DNA of 64,000 nucleotides, taken from Fodinicurvata fenggangensis DSM 21160 (GTDB taxonomy: Bacteria > Pseudomonadota > Alphaproteobacteria > Kiloniellales > DSM-21159). The stretch covers positions 83,618 to 147,617 of the forward strand of contig NZ_JMLV01000011.1 in NCBI RefSeq assembly GCF_000686045.1. The letters run 5' to 3'. The translations under genes were made by a program, and so were the position numbers. Under the pieces are notes generated by a model, which saw nothing but the letters and a program-made list of their open reading frames with translations, made no database searches and had not been told where the DNA came from. Position 1 is the first letter of the stretch, and every line of letters starts with the position of its first letter. Below, piece after piece: positions 32,478-42,193 of the stretch.

Positions 32478-33845
32478 ATGTCGAAATCCAAGGATTCCAT
32501 GAAGGTAACGAGGCGCTCCGTCCTCGCCGGCACGGCCGCCACCACGGGCGCCCTGATGTTCGGCGGCGTGGCACCCCTGCACTTTATTCGTAATGCCCAC
32601 GCCCAGGAATTCCCGGGCGACCCCGGAAACAACAGCAGCATCGTTCTCGGTTTCAACGTGCCGCAGACCGGTCCCTATTCCGACGAGGGCGCCGACGAGC
32701 TGCGCGCCTATGAACTGGCCGTCAAGCACCTGAACGGCGAGGGCGATGGCGGCATGCTCAACACCATGCAGCCCTCTGAACTGCAGGGGAACGGCATCCT
32801 GGGCAAGAAGGTCGAGTACGTGACCGGTGACACCCAGACCAAGTCCGATGCCGCACGCTCCTCGGCCCGTCGCATGATCGAACGCGACAACGTGGCCATG
32901 GTGACCGGCGGCTCCTCGTCCGGTGTGGCCATTGCGGTGCAGAGCCTCTGCCAGGAGATGGGCGTCATCTTCATGGCCGGCCTGACCCACTCCAACGACA
33001 CCACTGGTAAGGACAAGCGGCGCTACGGCTTCCGCCACTTCTTCAATGCCTACATGTCCGGCCAGGCGCTGGCGCCGATCCTCGAGGACGAGTACGGCAA
33101 CGACCGCAAGGCTTACCACCTGACGGCCGACTACACCTGGGGCTGGACCCAGGAGGAATCGATCCGGGACGCCACCGAGAACATCGGCTGGGAGACCGTG
33201 GAGACGGTCAAGACCCCGGTGGGTGCCGGCGACTTCTCGCAGTACCTGACGCCGGTCCAGGACTCAGATGCCGACGTGCTGATCCTGAACCACTACGGCA
33301 ACGACATGGTGAACTCCCTGACCCAGGCGGTGCAGTTCGGCATGAAGGAGCGCGTGGCCAACGGCAAGGACTTCGCCATCGTGGTGCCACTCTATTCCCG
33401 CCTGATGGCACAGGGTGCCGGTGAAGCGGCCAAGGGCATTTTGGGCACCTCCAACTGGCACTGGTCGCTGCAGGACGAAGGCTCCCAGGCCTTCGTCAAG
33501 TCCTTCGGCCAGGAATACGGCTTCCCGCCGTCCCAGGCAGCGCACACCTGCTACGTGCAGACGCTGCTTTATGCCAATGCCTGCGAGATGGCCGGCACCT
33601 TTGCACCGTGGGAGGTCATCCGCTCACTGGAAGGCTTCGAGTTCGACGGCATGGGCAATGGACCCACGCTGTATCGCGCCGAGGACCATCAGTGCTTCAA
33701 GGATGTCCTGGTGGTGCGTGGTAAGGCAAACCCCGAGAGCGAGTTCGACATCCTCGAGGTCGTTCAGCAGGTTCCGCGTTCGCAGGTCGAGTATCCCGCC
33801 GACAAGTGGGGCGGCGAGCTCGGCCCCTACAAGCCGGGCGAGTAA
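32478..33845 (+). CDS. Branched-chain amino acid/amide ABC importer, substrate-binding protein
   Basis: This is a 455-aa periplasmic binding protein of the Peripla_BP_6 (LivJ/UrtA/FmdD) type. It begins with a Tat-like signal (TRRSVLAGTAATTGALMFGG) ending at about NAHA. The two-lobed body includes VLGFNVPQTGPYSDEGADELRAYELAVKHLN and MVTGGSSSGVAIAVQ. An excellent ribosome site (AGGGAGGA) precedes the ATG. It is the first gene of a five-gene importer operon. The substrate is not certain; it could be an amino acid, amide or short acid. Confidence 0.9.
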   Translation: MSKSKDSMKVTRRSVLAGTAATTGALMFGGVAPLHFIRNAHAQEFPGDPGNNSSIVLGFNVPQTGPYSDEGADELRAYELAVKHLNGEGDGGMLNTMQPSELQGNGILGKKVEYVTGDTQTKSDAARSSARRMIERDNVAMVTGGSSSGVAIAVQSLCQEMGVIFMAGLTHSNDTTGKDKRRYGFRHFFNAYMSGQALAPILEDEYGNDRKAYHLTADYTWGWTQEESIRDATENIGWETVETVKTPVGAGDFSQYLTPVQDSDADVLILNHYGNDMVNSLTQAVQFGMKERVANGKDFAIVVPLYSRLMAQGAGEAAKGILGTSNWHWSLQDEGSQAFVKSFGQEYGFPPSQAAHTCYVQTLLYANACEMAGTFAPWEVIRSLEGFEFDGMGNGPTLYRAEDHQCFKDVLVVRGKANPESEFDILEVVQQVPRSQVEYPADKWGGELGPYKPGE

Positions 33846-33934
33846 CGCACTCGGCAGCGTGCGGGGAGTGCTCCTGGCACTCCCCGCAACGCGTTTTCCA
33901 ACCCTACAGTCTGTTCAAATTGCGCGGTTGACCC

Positions 33935-34951
33935 ATGGACGCGATACTTCTTCAGATCATGAACGGTCTGGACAAGGGCGGGGCTTATGCCCTCATAGCA
34001 CTTGGCCTAACCCTCGTGTTCGGCACGCTCGGCGTGGTGAATTTTGCCCACGGCGCCCTCTTCATGCTGGGCGCCTTCGTTGCGGTGACTCTCAACAAGC
34101 TCCTGAGCCTTTCGGTCAGGGTGAAGGACGAGTCCGTAACGATGTTCGATGCCTACAAGGAAACGCCCTACCTAGAGCTCTGGTTCGGTGATGTGGGCAG
34201 CCAGGTCATCAACTGGTCGGTTCCGCTGTCCATATTGATCGCGATCCCGCTGATGCTGCTTATCGGCGTGGTCATGGAGCGTGGCCTGATTCGCCACTTC
34301 TACCGGCGCTCTCACGCCGAACAGATCCTGGTCACCTTCGGCCTAGCTATTGTTCTGCAGGAGATTCTCAAGCTCATGTTCGGGGCCAACCCGATTCCGC
34401 AGTCAACGCCGGACGTCATTTCCGGATCGGCAGACCTGAGCATGATCTTCGGGATCGGCGAAACCATTTCCTATCCCTGGTGGCGCCTGATCTACCTGCT
34501 CTTTTCACTGATCGTCATCGGCCTGGTCTTCTCTTTCCTGCACTTCACCACCTACGGCATGGTGGTGCGGGCCGGCATGGCCGACCGCGAAACCGTGGAA
34601 CTGTTGGGCATCAACATCGAGAAGCGCTTCACGATCGTCTTCGGAATCGCCGCCATTGTCGCCGGTCTTGCCGGCGTGATGTACACACCCATCCTGCCTC
34701 CGGACTATCACATGGGCATGGAGTTCCTGGTGATTTCCTTCGTGGTTGTCGTGGTCGGCGGCATGGGCTCCCTGCCCGGGGCCGTGGCAGCCGGCTTCCT
34801 GCTGGGGCTGCTGCATTCCTTCGCCTCGATGACCGCGGTGAAGGATATCTTCCCGGGCATCGACCAGATCATCATCTACCTTGTAGCCGTCGTGATCCTT
34901 CTGACCCGTCCGCGTGGCCTGTTGGGACGGCGTGGCGTGATGGAGAGCTGA
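33935..34951 (+). CDS. ABC importer permease, LivH type
   Basis: This 338-aa permease starts ILLQIMNGLDKGGAYALIALGLTLVFGTLGVVNFAHG, the LivH hallmark. It contains the EAA-like YGMVVRAGMADRETVELLGIN loop and ends in a GGMGSLPGAVAAGFLLG segment. It is about 40 residues longer than E. coli LivH because of a polar insert at about 65-85. No strong Shine-Dalgarno is visible; the gap after the binding-protein gene is about 90 bases. Confidence 0.92.
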   Translation: MDAILLQIMNGLDKGGAYALIALGLTLVFGTLGVVNFAHGALFMLGAFVAVTLNKLLSLSVRVKDESVTMFDAYKETPYLELWFGDVGSQVINWSVPLSILIAIPLMLLIGVVMERGLIRHFYRRSHAEQILVTFGLAIVLQEILKLMFGANPIPQSTPDVISGSADLSMIFGIGETISYPWWRLIYLLFSLIVIGLVFSFLHFTTYGMVVRAGMADRETVELLGINIEKRFTIVFGIAAIVAGLAGVMYTPILPPDYHMGMEFLVISFVVVVVGGMGSLPGAVAAGFLLGLLHSFASMTAVKDIFPGIDQIIIYLVAVVILLTRPRGLLGRRGVMES

Positions 34952-34954
34952 ACA

Positions 34955-36118
34955 ATGATAAATGCAAACTTGGCCTCTCCCCGACAGGACCTGATCTACA
35001 TGCTGGTCTTCTCGGCCGTCATCCTGACCATGCCGCTCTGGCTGCAACCCTTCGGGGCGGCCTATCCGGGGCTGTTACAGAAGTTCATGATCTTCGGCAT
35101 CCTGGCCATCGGCTACAACCTGCTGTTCGGCCTGACAGGCTACCTGTCCTTCGGGCATGCCGCCTTCCTGGGTATCGGCTCCTATGCCGCCGTCTGGTCG
35201 TTCAAACTGCTGTCCATGAACGTGATCCCGGCGATCATCTTCGGCACAGTGATGTCCGGACTCTTTGCGGTGGTGGTCGGCTACGTCTGCCTGCGCCGGG
35301 CCGGCATCTATTTCGCCATCCTGACTCTGGCCTTCGCCCAGATGGCCTATAACCTGGCCTATTCCGTGCTGACTCCGATCACCAACGGTGAAACCGGTCT
35401 GCAGCTCAGCCAGCAGGATCCGCGCATCCTCGATCGCATGTTCGGAATCGAGGCCACCAGTTCCCTGCCGTTTCCCAACCTCTTCGGGATCACCTCGGCC
35501 GGTTTCTACGGGTTCTACATCTGTGCAGCCGTGATGATCATCGTCTTCTTCATCGCGCTCAGGATCTTCCGCTCGTCCTTCGGACTGAAGCTGCGGGCCA
35601 TCAAGTCCAATCAGACACGGATGAGCTACACCGGATACAACACACGTCCCTTCCTGATGACGACCTTCGTGATCTCGGGGATGTATGCCGGGCTGGCCGG
35701 CTCGTTGATGGCGGTCACAGATCCCCTGGCCGGCGCCGAACGCATGCAGTGGACAGCCTCTGGCGAGGTGGTCCTGATGACCATTCTTGGCGGTGCCGGC
35801 ACCCTGATCGGCCCCCTTCTCGGCGCAGGCATCATCAAGTACTTCGAGAATATCTTCTCGGCTTTCAACGAGAATATGCTGATGGACGCCTTCTCTTTCC
35901 TGCCCGACTGGATGGCCGAGGGTGTGGCCGCTTTCCTGGGCCTCTTCGTGGGCGATGGCTGGCACCTGACCCTGGGTCTGGTCTTCATGCTGATCGTCAT
36001 CTTCCTGCCTGGCGGCATGATGGAAGGACTGCAACGCATCTGGAAGCTGATCCGCCATGGCCGGCACAAACGCGATCACCAGTCGAAGTCACAGCAAGCT
36101 TCGGCAGAGGAGGCCTGA
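34955..36118 (+). CDS. ABC importer permease, LivM type
   Basis: This 387-aa permease has [27 protein letters not shown], typical of LivM. The EAA-like loop is [21 protein letters not shown], and the [17 protein letters not shown] segment lies near the C-terminus. GGAGAG precedes the ATG. It pairs with the LivH-type permease three bases upstream. Confidence 0.92.
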   Translation: MINANLASPRQDLIYMLVFSAVILTMPLWLQPFGAAYPGLLQKFMIFGILAIGYNLLFGLTGYLSFGHAAFLGIGSYAAVWSFKLLSMNVIPAIIFGTVMSGLFAVVVGYVCLRRAGIYFAILTLAFAQMAYNLAYSVLTPITNGETGLQLSQQDPRILDRMFGIEATSSLPFPNLFGITSAGFYGFYICAAVMIIVFFIALRIFRSSFGLKLRAIKSNQTRMSYTGYNTRPFLMTTFVISGMYAGLAGSLMAVTDPLAGAERMQWTASGEVVLMTILGGAGTLIGPLLGAGIIKYFENIFSAFNENMLMDAFSFLPDWMAEGVAAFLGLFVGDGWHLTLGLVFMLIVIFLPGGMMEGLQRIWKLIRHGRHKRDHQSKSQQASAEEA

Positions 36119-36121
36119 CCC

Positions 36122-36883
36122 ATGAGTAAAGTCGTTCTGGATGTATCCGATGTCGACAAGAAATTCGGTGGTCTCCGCGCACTCAGCGACATCAATCTGC
36201 AGATTGAGGAGGGCACGGTGAACGCCATCATCGGGCCCAATGGGGCGGGGAAATCCACCCTGCTGAACGTTATCGTCGGACGCCTGCCTCCGAGCCGAGG
36301 CCACGTGAAGTTCAACGGGCAGGAACTGACCGGCAAGCGCCCCTATGAAATCAACCAGATGGGGGTGGCCCGCGTCTTCCAGACTCCGGAGATCTTCCCT
36401 GACCTCACACTGCTGCAGAATGCCATGGTCCCGGCACTGGCCAAGCGCGACGGCCAGTTCAACATGAGCATCCTCAAGAGCCTCTATCACGAAGCGGAAC
36501 TTCGTGAGGATGCCGAGCAGATGCTGAAAGACCTGGGACTGATCGAGCACAAGGACCAGCTGGCCAAGTCCATGTCGCGGGGGGACAAGCGGCGCCTGGA
36601 ACTGGCCATGTGCCTGGTCCAGCACCCCAAGCTTGTGCTGCTGGACGAACCCACGGCCGGCATGTCGCGGCATGACACCAACCGCACCATCGACCTGCTG
36701 AAAAGCATCAAGGAACAGGGCATGACCAAGGTCATCATCGAACACGACATGCATGTTGTGTTCAGCCTGGCCGACCGGATCAGCGTGCTGGCTCAGGGCG
36801 CCATTATCGCGCAAGGCACCCCCGAGGAAGTCCGCAACGACCCCAAGGTCAAGGAAGCCTATCTGGGAGGAGAGCAGCTATGA
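36122..36883 (+). CDS. ABC importer ATPase, LivG type
   Basis: This 253-aa ATPase has Walker A GPNGAGKST, Walker B LVLLDEPTAG and the H-loop EHDMHVVF. The ABC signature is unusual: MSRGDKRRLELAM, where LivG proteins usually have LSYG.QR. GAGGAGG precedes the ATG, and its stop overlaps the next start by 4 bp. It energises the importer together with the LivF-type ATPase. Confidence 0.92.
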   Translation: MSKVVLDVSDVDKKFGGLRALSDINLQIEEGTVNAIIGPNGAGKSTLLNVIVGRLPPSRGHVKFNGQELTGKRPYEINQMGVARVFQTPEIFPDLTLLQNAMVPALAKRDGQFNMSILKSLYHEAELREDAEQMLKDLGLIEHKDQLAKSMSRGDKRRLELAMCLVQHPKLVLLDEPTAGMSRHDTNRTIDLLKSIKEQGMTKVIIEHDMHVVFSLADRISVLAQGAIIAQGTPEEVRNDPKVKEAYLGGEQL

Positions 36884-37638
36884 GCACGGTAAAGGTGCCC
36901 ACCAGCAAGCCTGTCACCGCAAGCGGCTCGGCGCCGGCCTTTTTCTCGGCCTGGGATGTCCATGCCTACTACGGCGAGAGCTATATCGTGCAAGGGATCA
37001 ACATCGACGTCCGGGAAGGTGAGATCGTTGCACTCCTGGGCCGCAACGGCGCAGGCAAGACCTCGACCCTGCGCACCCTGGCCCGCATGGATGATCCGGA
37101 ATTGCATGGCGGAGAAATCTGGCTGGACCACCAACCCTTGCACGAGATGAAATCCTGGCAGGCTGCGCGTCTGGGGCTGCAGCTGGTCCTCGAGGACCGT
37201 CGCATCCTGCCCGGCCTCACGGTCGAGCAAAATCTGGAGCTTGCCCAGATTGCGAAGCCTCACGGCTGGACCATCGAGCGTATCTACGAGCTTTTTCCCA
37301 GGTTGGGCGAACGCAAGGAGCAGGAAGCGACAACCCTGTCCGGCGGTGAACAGCAGATGCTGGCCATCGGTCGCGCCTTGGCGCGGGATATCAAGCTCCT
37401 GCTTCTCGATGAGCCTTACGAAGGCCTGGCGCCCGTCATTGTCCAGGAGATCGAAAAAACCCTTCAGAACGTGAAGGCCCTGGGCATCACAACCATTATC
37501 GTGGAACAGAATGCCATTGCGGCCCTGAAACTGGCCGACCGTGCCATCATCATGGACAACGGCCAGATCGTTTTCGACGGAAGCTCTCAGGAAGTCCTGG
37601 ATAATCAGGAACTGCGTGACCAGTACTTGGCCATATAG
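36880..37638 (+). CDS. ABC importer ATPase, LivF type
   Basis: This 252-aa ATPase has Walker A GRNGAGKTS, signature LSGGEQQMLAIGRAL, Walker B LLLLDEPYEGLAP and H-loop VEQN. A short extra N-terminus of about 20 residues (STVKVPTSKPVTASGSAP) precedes the first strand. It is the last gene of the operon and is followed by a strong terminator. Confidence 0.92.
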   Translation: MSTVKVPTSKPVTASGSAPAFFSAWDVHAYYGESYIVQGINIDVREGEIVALLGRNGAGKTSTLRTLARMDDPELHGGEIWLDHQPLHEMKSWQAARLGLQLVLEDRRILPGLTVEQNLELAQIAKPHGWTIERIYELFPRLGERKEQEATTLSGGEQQMLAIGRALARDIKLLLLDEPYEGLAPVIVQEIEKTLQNVKALGITTIIVEQNAIAALKLADRAIIMDNGQIVFDGSSQEVLDNQELRDQYLAI

Positions 37639-37682
37639 GCAGTTTCCCATAAGCGAGTCCATCTCGGACTCATCCCAACTGA

Positions 37683-37710
37683 AACCCCGGCCATTCGCCG
37701 GGGTTTTTTT
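37683..37710 (+). terminator. Rho-independent terminator of the Liv-type operon
   Basis: AACCCCGGC, loop CATTC, GCCGGGGTT, followed by five more T residues: a 9-bp GC-rich stem with a T-tract, 45 bases after the stop of the last ABC gene. Confidence 0.9.
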
Positions 37711-37839
37711 GCTTCCCCCTCAAAACAAACGGGGCATCATGAACCTTGCCCAGGCATGTTATCGTGCCGAGGGCCTCGTCTTTGCGAGAGCAGGATCGCC
37801 AACGTCCGCAAGGAACAGGAAAACAGGGGAAATATGGAA

Positions 37840-40362
37840 ATGCGCAAAACACTGCTCGCCGCCACAGTAGGGTTTCTGGCCGCGGCACCGGCCTTGGCTG
37901 CCGAGGATGTCATGGTGGTGTTCGATGGCTCGAATTCCATGTGGGGACAGATCGATGGCACCGCCAAGATCGAGATTGCCCGAGAGGCCATGGACAGCCT
38001 GATGGGAGACTGGACCGAAGGCACCAACGTCGGTCTGATGGCCTATGGGCATCGACGGGAAGCGGATTGCAAGGACATCGAAACGCTGATCGAACCCGGT
38101 CCCTATGAGCGCGAGTCCTTCTTCTCGAAGATCCAGGGCATTACGCCGCGCGGCAAGACCCCGCTGACCGATTCCATCGAGCAGGCCGCAGAAACCCTGG
38201 CCTACCGCGACAATCCGGCAACCCTGGTCGTGATCACGGATGGCATTGAAACCTGCCGTCGCGACCCCTGTGCCCTGGCCGAGGACCTGGAGCGCATGGG
38301 CGTCGGCTTCACAGCCCATGTGGTGGGCTTCGACCTGAAAGACGAGGAACAGGACGCCGTCGCCTGCATCGCCGAACGCACGGGCGGCCGTTTCCTTCCG
38401 GCCGGAGATGCCTCGGAACTCGGTACGGCCTTGAGCGAGGTGGGTGCAACCGTGGCCAAGGAGCCGGAGCCGGAACCTGAGCCGGCCCCCGAAGTCGAGT
38501 TGACCGTGCCTGAAACCGCGGACAGCGGCGCGAGCCTGCCCGTCAGCTGGCAAGCGGAAACGCAACAGCCCAAGGACTACATCACAATCGTGCCCGCAGG
38601 CGCCGAAAAGGGCAGCTACACCAACTACTTCCGCGTCAAGGAGGAGAATGAGGGCAGCCTTCGTGCTCCCGGTGAAACGGGGTTGTTCGAGGTTCGCTAT
38701 GTCCGCGACGAGGACGACAGCACACTTGCATCTGCTGAAATCGAGATCACCGATCCCGAAGTGACCGTCAGTGCACCGGAATCGGCCATCACAGGTGAGG
38801 CCTTTTCCGTCTCCTGGACAGGAAATGTTCACCCCAAGGATTACGTGACAATCGTATCCATGGGGGCCGAGGAGGGTGCCTACACTGACTATACCCGTGT
38901 GAAGGAAGACAGCGAGGGACAACTTCAGGCGCCCGCCGAGACGGGCGTCTATGAAGTTCGCTATGTCCTGGACGAAGGCGACCGTACCCTGGCGTCCGCC
39001 GAGATCGAGATCACCGAGCCAGATGTCACGGTGTCCGCTCCGGAGAAAGCCACTGCCGGCGCCACCTTCGAGATCAGTTGGACGGGCAACGTACATCCCC
39101 GGGATTATGTCACCATCGTCCCCATGGGCGCCGAGAATGACGAATATATGGACTATGTCCGCGTCAAGGACGTCAACGAAGGCAAGCTCCAGGCACCGGC
39201 CGAGACCGGGCTTTATGAAGTCCGCTATATCCTGCGCGAGGGAAGGAAACCGCTCGCTTCGGCCGAAATCGAGATCACGGAACCCGAAGCCACGGTAACG
39301 GCCCCGGAGAACGCTACGGCCGGCAGCACCTTTTCCGTCAGCTGGACGGGCAACGTGCATCCTCGGGATTACGTCACCATCGTCCCCATGGGCGCCGAGA
39401 ATGACGAATATATGGACTATGTCCGCGTCCAGGACGGCAACGAAGGTAAGCTTCAGGCACCGGCCGAGACCGGGCTCTACGAAGTCCGTTATATCCTGCG
39501 CGAGGGAAGGAAGCCGCTCGCTTCGGCCGAAATCGAGATCACGGAACCCGAAGCCACGGTAAGCGCCCCGGAAAGTGCGATCGTCGGCTCCAGCTTCCCG
39601 GTCAGTTGGACGGGCAATGTGCATCCACGCGATTACGTCACCATCGTCCCTATGGGCGCCGAGGATGACGAATATATGGACTATGTCCGCGTCAATGATG
39701 ACAACGAAGGAAAGCTCCAGGCACCGGCCGAGACCGGACTCTATGAAGTTCGCTATATCCTGAACGAGGGAAGGCAGCCACTCGCCTCGACCGAAATCGA
39801 GATTGTCGAAGCCGGTATGGAACTGAGCGGCCCGGATACTATCCGGGCCGGCGACGAAATCACTGTTAGCTGGTCGGGAACAGTGCCGCATCCGCGCGAT
39901 TACGTCACCATCGTCCCCATGGGCGCCGAGGAAGGCTCCTACGGTGAATATGAACGCGTTCAGTCCAAGGACGAGGCCAAACTCCCGGCACCTGCCGAGA
40001 CCGGCATGTACGAAATCCGCTACATCCTCAACGAAGGCAAACGGACCCTCGCTCGACACATGCTCGAAGTGGTGGATGAAACGGCCGCTCTGGATACCGG
40101 CGGATCGCTGGAGGTTCCGGAAACGGCAAGCGCTGGCGAGACCATCAAAGTCTCCTGGTCGGCGGACACCGAAAGCGGGGACCAGCGCATCGCTTTGGCC
40201 CAGGCCGACCAGGCCGACTTCACCTGGATCGAGGTTCAATCTGCTTCGGACGGTCCCCCGCTGAGCTTCACCCTGCCCGAAGAAGCGGGGCAGTACGAAT
40301 TCCGCCTGCTCGACATACCGGGCCGGAAAGTACTGAGCCGGGCCATCGTCGAAGTCCAATAA
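37840..40362 (+). CDS. Exported VWA protein with seven Ig-like repeats (840 aa)
   Basis: The start at 37840 is chosen because AGGGGA is 9 bases upstream and a compact signal peptide follows (RKTLLAATVGFLAAAPALA); ATG 37834 is the alternative. The VWA domain has MIDAS DGSNS (Asp29, Ser31, Ser33), Thr in RGKTPLTDS and Asp in VITDGIETC. A (PE)n linker (about 210-220) leads into seven repeats of about 88 residues, each with VSWTGNVHPRDYVTIVPMGA, RV, and PAETGLYEVRYIL. Repeats 3-5 are nearly identical even at DNA level, repeats 1 and 6 are more divergent and 7 is highly diverged. The N-terminal half is a clear paralogue of the protein at 17495. A terminator precedes it, so it starts its own transcript with the WG-repeat gene. 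Confidence 0.88.
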   Translation: MRKTLLAATVGFLAAAPALAAEDVMVVFDGSNSMWGQIDGTAKIEIAREAMDSLMGDWTEGTNVGLMAYGHRREADCKDIETLIEPGPYERESFFSKIQGITPRGKTPLTDSIEQAAETLAYRDNPATLVVITDGIETCRRDPCALAEDLERMGVGFTAHVVGFDLKDEEQDAVACIAERTGGRFLPAGDASELGTALSEVGATVAKEPEPEPEPAPEVELTVPETADSGASLPVSWQAETQQPKDYITIVPAGAEKGSYTNYFRVKEENEGSLRAPGETGLFEVRYVRDEDDSTLASAEIEITDPEVTVSAPESAITGEAFSVSWTGNVHPKDYVTIVSMGAEEGAYTDYTRVKEDSEGQLQAPAETGVYEVRYVLDEGDRTLASAEIEITEPDVTVSAPEKATAGATFEISWTGNVHPRDYVTIVPMGAENDEYMDYVRVKDVNEGKLQAPAETGLYEVRYILREGRKPLASAEIEITEPEATVTAPENATAGSTFSVSWTGNVHPRDYVTIVPMGAENDEYMDYVRVQDGNEGKLQAPAETGLYEVRYILREGRKPLASAEIEITEPEATVSAPESAIVGSSFPVSWTGNVHPRDYVTIVPMGAEDDEYMDYVRVNDDNEGKLQAPAETGLYEVRYILNEGRQPLASTEIEIVEAGMELSGPDTIRAGDEITVSWSGTVPHPRDYVTIVPMGAEEGSYGEYERVQSKDEAKLPAPAETGMYEIRYILNEGKRTLARHMLEVVDETAALDTGGSLEVPETASAGETIKVSWSADTESGDQRIALAQADQADFTWIEVQSASDGPPLSFTLPEEAGQYEFRLLDIPGRKVLSRAIVEVQ
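38495..40100 (+). repeat. Tandem 264-bp coding repeats
   Basis: The CCATGGGCGCC-type block occurs at 39121, 39385 and 39649 (with one base change), giving an exact 264-bp (88-codon) period through the most similar units. Units before and after these keep the pattern with lower identity. Recent duplication or gene conversion is the simplest explanation. Confidence 0.85.
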
Positions 40363-40485
40363 GCCTGCCCACACTTGGCTGACCGCTGCCCCGAACATGA
40401 AAGCCTCATGACGGGGTGGCCGGTCCGGCGCGGCCGGTCCGATCCCGAAACAACTCCCGAGTCTTTACAGCAAGAAGGAAAAGAC

Positions 40486-41994
40486 ATGCGCAAGAAACAA
40501 CTGGCCTGCTGTCTGCCGCTCCTGGTTTTCACCACACCTGCAATCGCCGGAACGGAAGAGCCGGAGACCTGGCACCCGACCCAGGATTACTACCTGGAGA
40601 AGGTGGTCGCTTGTGAGGCCGGTGAGTTCACGACCAGTGAAAGCGCTGGCGCTGTCGTGCGCTACGAGGTGGTCGGGCAGGAAGAGCAGCTCTGCCGCCT
40701 GCGCTTCACTTACCTCCACAATCCGAATCCGCAGCTTGCGGAGAAACCGCTGACATTCCTTGTCGATCCCTCGGCCTCGGATCTGGAATCCGAGGTGAAG
40801 AACCAGTTGCGTGCCTGCCTGGAAGGCGGCGGGCCCGAAGGCAGCTGTCAAGGCGAACTCTACCAGGTTCTGGGCGGTTCCTCGGCCGAGGCCGCACAAC
40901 AGGCCTCCACAGAGGGCCCCTTGCCTTGCGGACAGCCTGTAGAAGCCGAGGGCGCGCCGCTCTATCCCATGCCGAAAGGGGGCAAGTGGGGGTACGTCGA
41001 CCGGGACGGCAACTGGGTCATAGAACCACAGTGGGAGCAGGTGGACGACTTCTCCGAAGGCCGGGCGGCCGTCGGCACCTGGCAGCGCTGGGGCATCATC
41101 GACCGCTCGGGCAGCCTCGTGCTGGACATCGAATACGAAAATCCCTCCTACACCACCCATGACGACAGACGCATTTCCTCCGCCCCGTTCGAACTGTTCT
41201 CGGAAGGCTGTGCCGCAGCCGAAATCTTCACCAGTGAAGCCGAGTATCTCTTCGTGGATCGTGACGGCGGCCTCCATCGCCCATCACTTCCAAACGGAGA
41301 GGAACTGGCAGGACTGGGCAACTTCTCGGAAGGCCTGGCCTGGTTCTCCTGGAGCGAGGACCTGGAGTGGCACTACGGCTGGCTGGACAGCCAGGGTGAA
41401 GTCGCCATTCCGGCCGAATTCGCCGACGCCGGGGATTTCGTGAACGGAATGGCCCCTGCGGAATCGCAAAGGGGTGGTGCCGGCTTCATCGACCCCACCG
41501 GCCAACTCGTGCTGCCGCGCAAATGGACGTTGGAGTCCGCACGCGCCTTTTCCGAGGGCCTGGCACCGGTCTCCGTCGAGGCTTTCACCACGCTCTACAT
41601 GAACCAGGAGGATTTCGCGATTGAACAGGTCCACGATCCGGAAACCGGCAAGAAAGTCGAAATCGAGATGGGCGGGGCATTCCAGAGTGGTCGGGCGCCG
41701 GTCAAGGTGAAGCTGGTGGAGGACAAGCGGTCCGTTTTGGCCTACATCGACAATCAGGGCCAGGTGGCCTTCGTGCCGGAGCGACTGCCGGACCTTGCCC
41801 CTTGCCACAACGCACGCCTGCCCGAGTTCCATGGGGGCTTGCTGCGCCTGCTGGTGGCCGATGACGGAAAAAGCTGCGGAGAGGGCGCCTTTGGCCTCGG
41901 TCTGCCCAGCTATCCCGATGCCCATTACGTCTATCTGGATCCCGAGGGTCAGGTGGTGCTGCGTCAGGAGAAAACCGCAGGTGACCAGGGCTGA
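40486..41994 (+). CDS. Exported WG-repeat protein (502 aa)
   Basis: The start at 40486 follows AAGGAAAAG and gives a signal peptide (RKKQLACCLPLLVFTTPAIAG). The first 150 mature residues carry several Cys and no recognised domain. WG repeats follow: KWGYVDRDGNWVIEPQWEQV, RWGIIDRSGSLVL, YGWLDSQGEVAIPAEF, GAGFIDPTGQLVLPRKW and YIDNQGQVAF. Paralogous to the WG protein at 16158, with shared blocks such as EGRAAV and PFELFSEGC/PFKPYSEGC. It lies about 120 bases after the VWA gene on the same strand, matching the VWA-then-WG order of the other locus. Confidence 0.85.
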   Translation: MRKKQLACCLPLLVFTTPAIAGTEEPETWHPTQDYYLEKVVACEAGEFTTSESAGAVVRYEVVGQEEQLCRLRFTYLHNPNPQLAEKPLTFLVDPSASDLESEVKNQLRACLEGGGPEGSCQGELYQVLGGSSAEAAQQASTEGPLPCGQPVEAEGAPLYPMPKGGKWGYVDRDGNWVIEPQWEQVDDFSEGRAAVGTWQRWGIIDRSGSLVLDIEYENPSYTTHDDRRISSAPFELFSEGCAAAEIFTSEAEYLFVDRDGGLHRPSLPNGEELAGLGNFSEGLAWFSWSEDLEWHYGWLDSQGEVAIPAEFADAGDFVNGMAPAESQRGGAGFIDPTGQLVLPRKWTLESARAFSEGLAPVSVEAFTTLYMNQEDFAIEQVHDPETGKKVEIEMGGAFQSGRAPVKVKLVEDKRSVLAYIDNQGQVAFVPERLPDLAPCHNARLPEFHGGLLRLLVADDGKSCGEGAFGLGLPSYPDAHYVYLDPEGQVVLRQEKTAGDQG

Positions 41995-42193
41995 GCAGAA
42001 CGGTCCTTTGCCAGGTTTTTTCCTGCGCTGTCGTATTTGACCGTAGTTCGAAGATTGGGTACCTCTAGCGCCTCGGACGCTGGAACACCTCGCGGGTTCC
42101 GGCGTCCCTGTCACAAGAACCGACAGGGGCATGCGAGCAACGCGAAGCGCCTGCAAGGATATCCGGAACTCGAACAGGGCATGGACAGCGACA

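Noticed and set aside
37759..40398. 879-aa open frame on the minus strand
   Set aside because: It mirrors the repeats of the VWA gene on the plus strand, which has the signal peptide, MIDAS motif and ribosome site.
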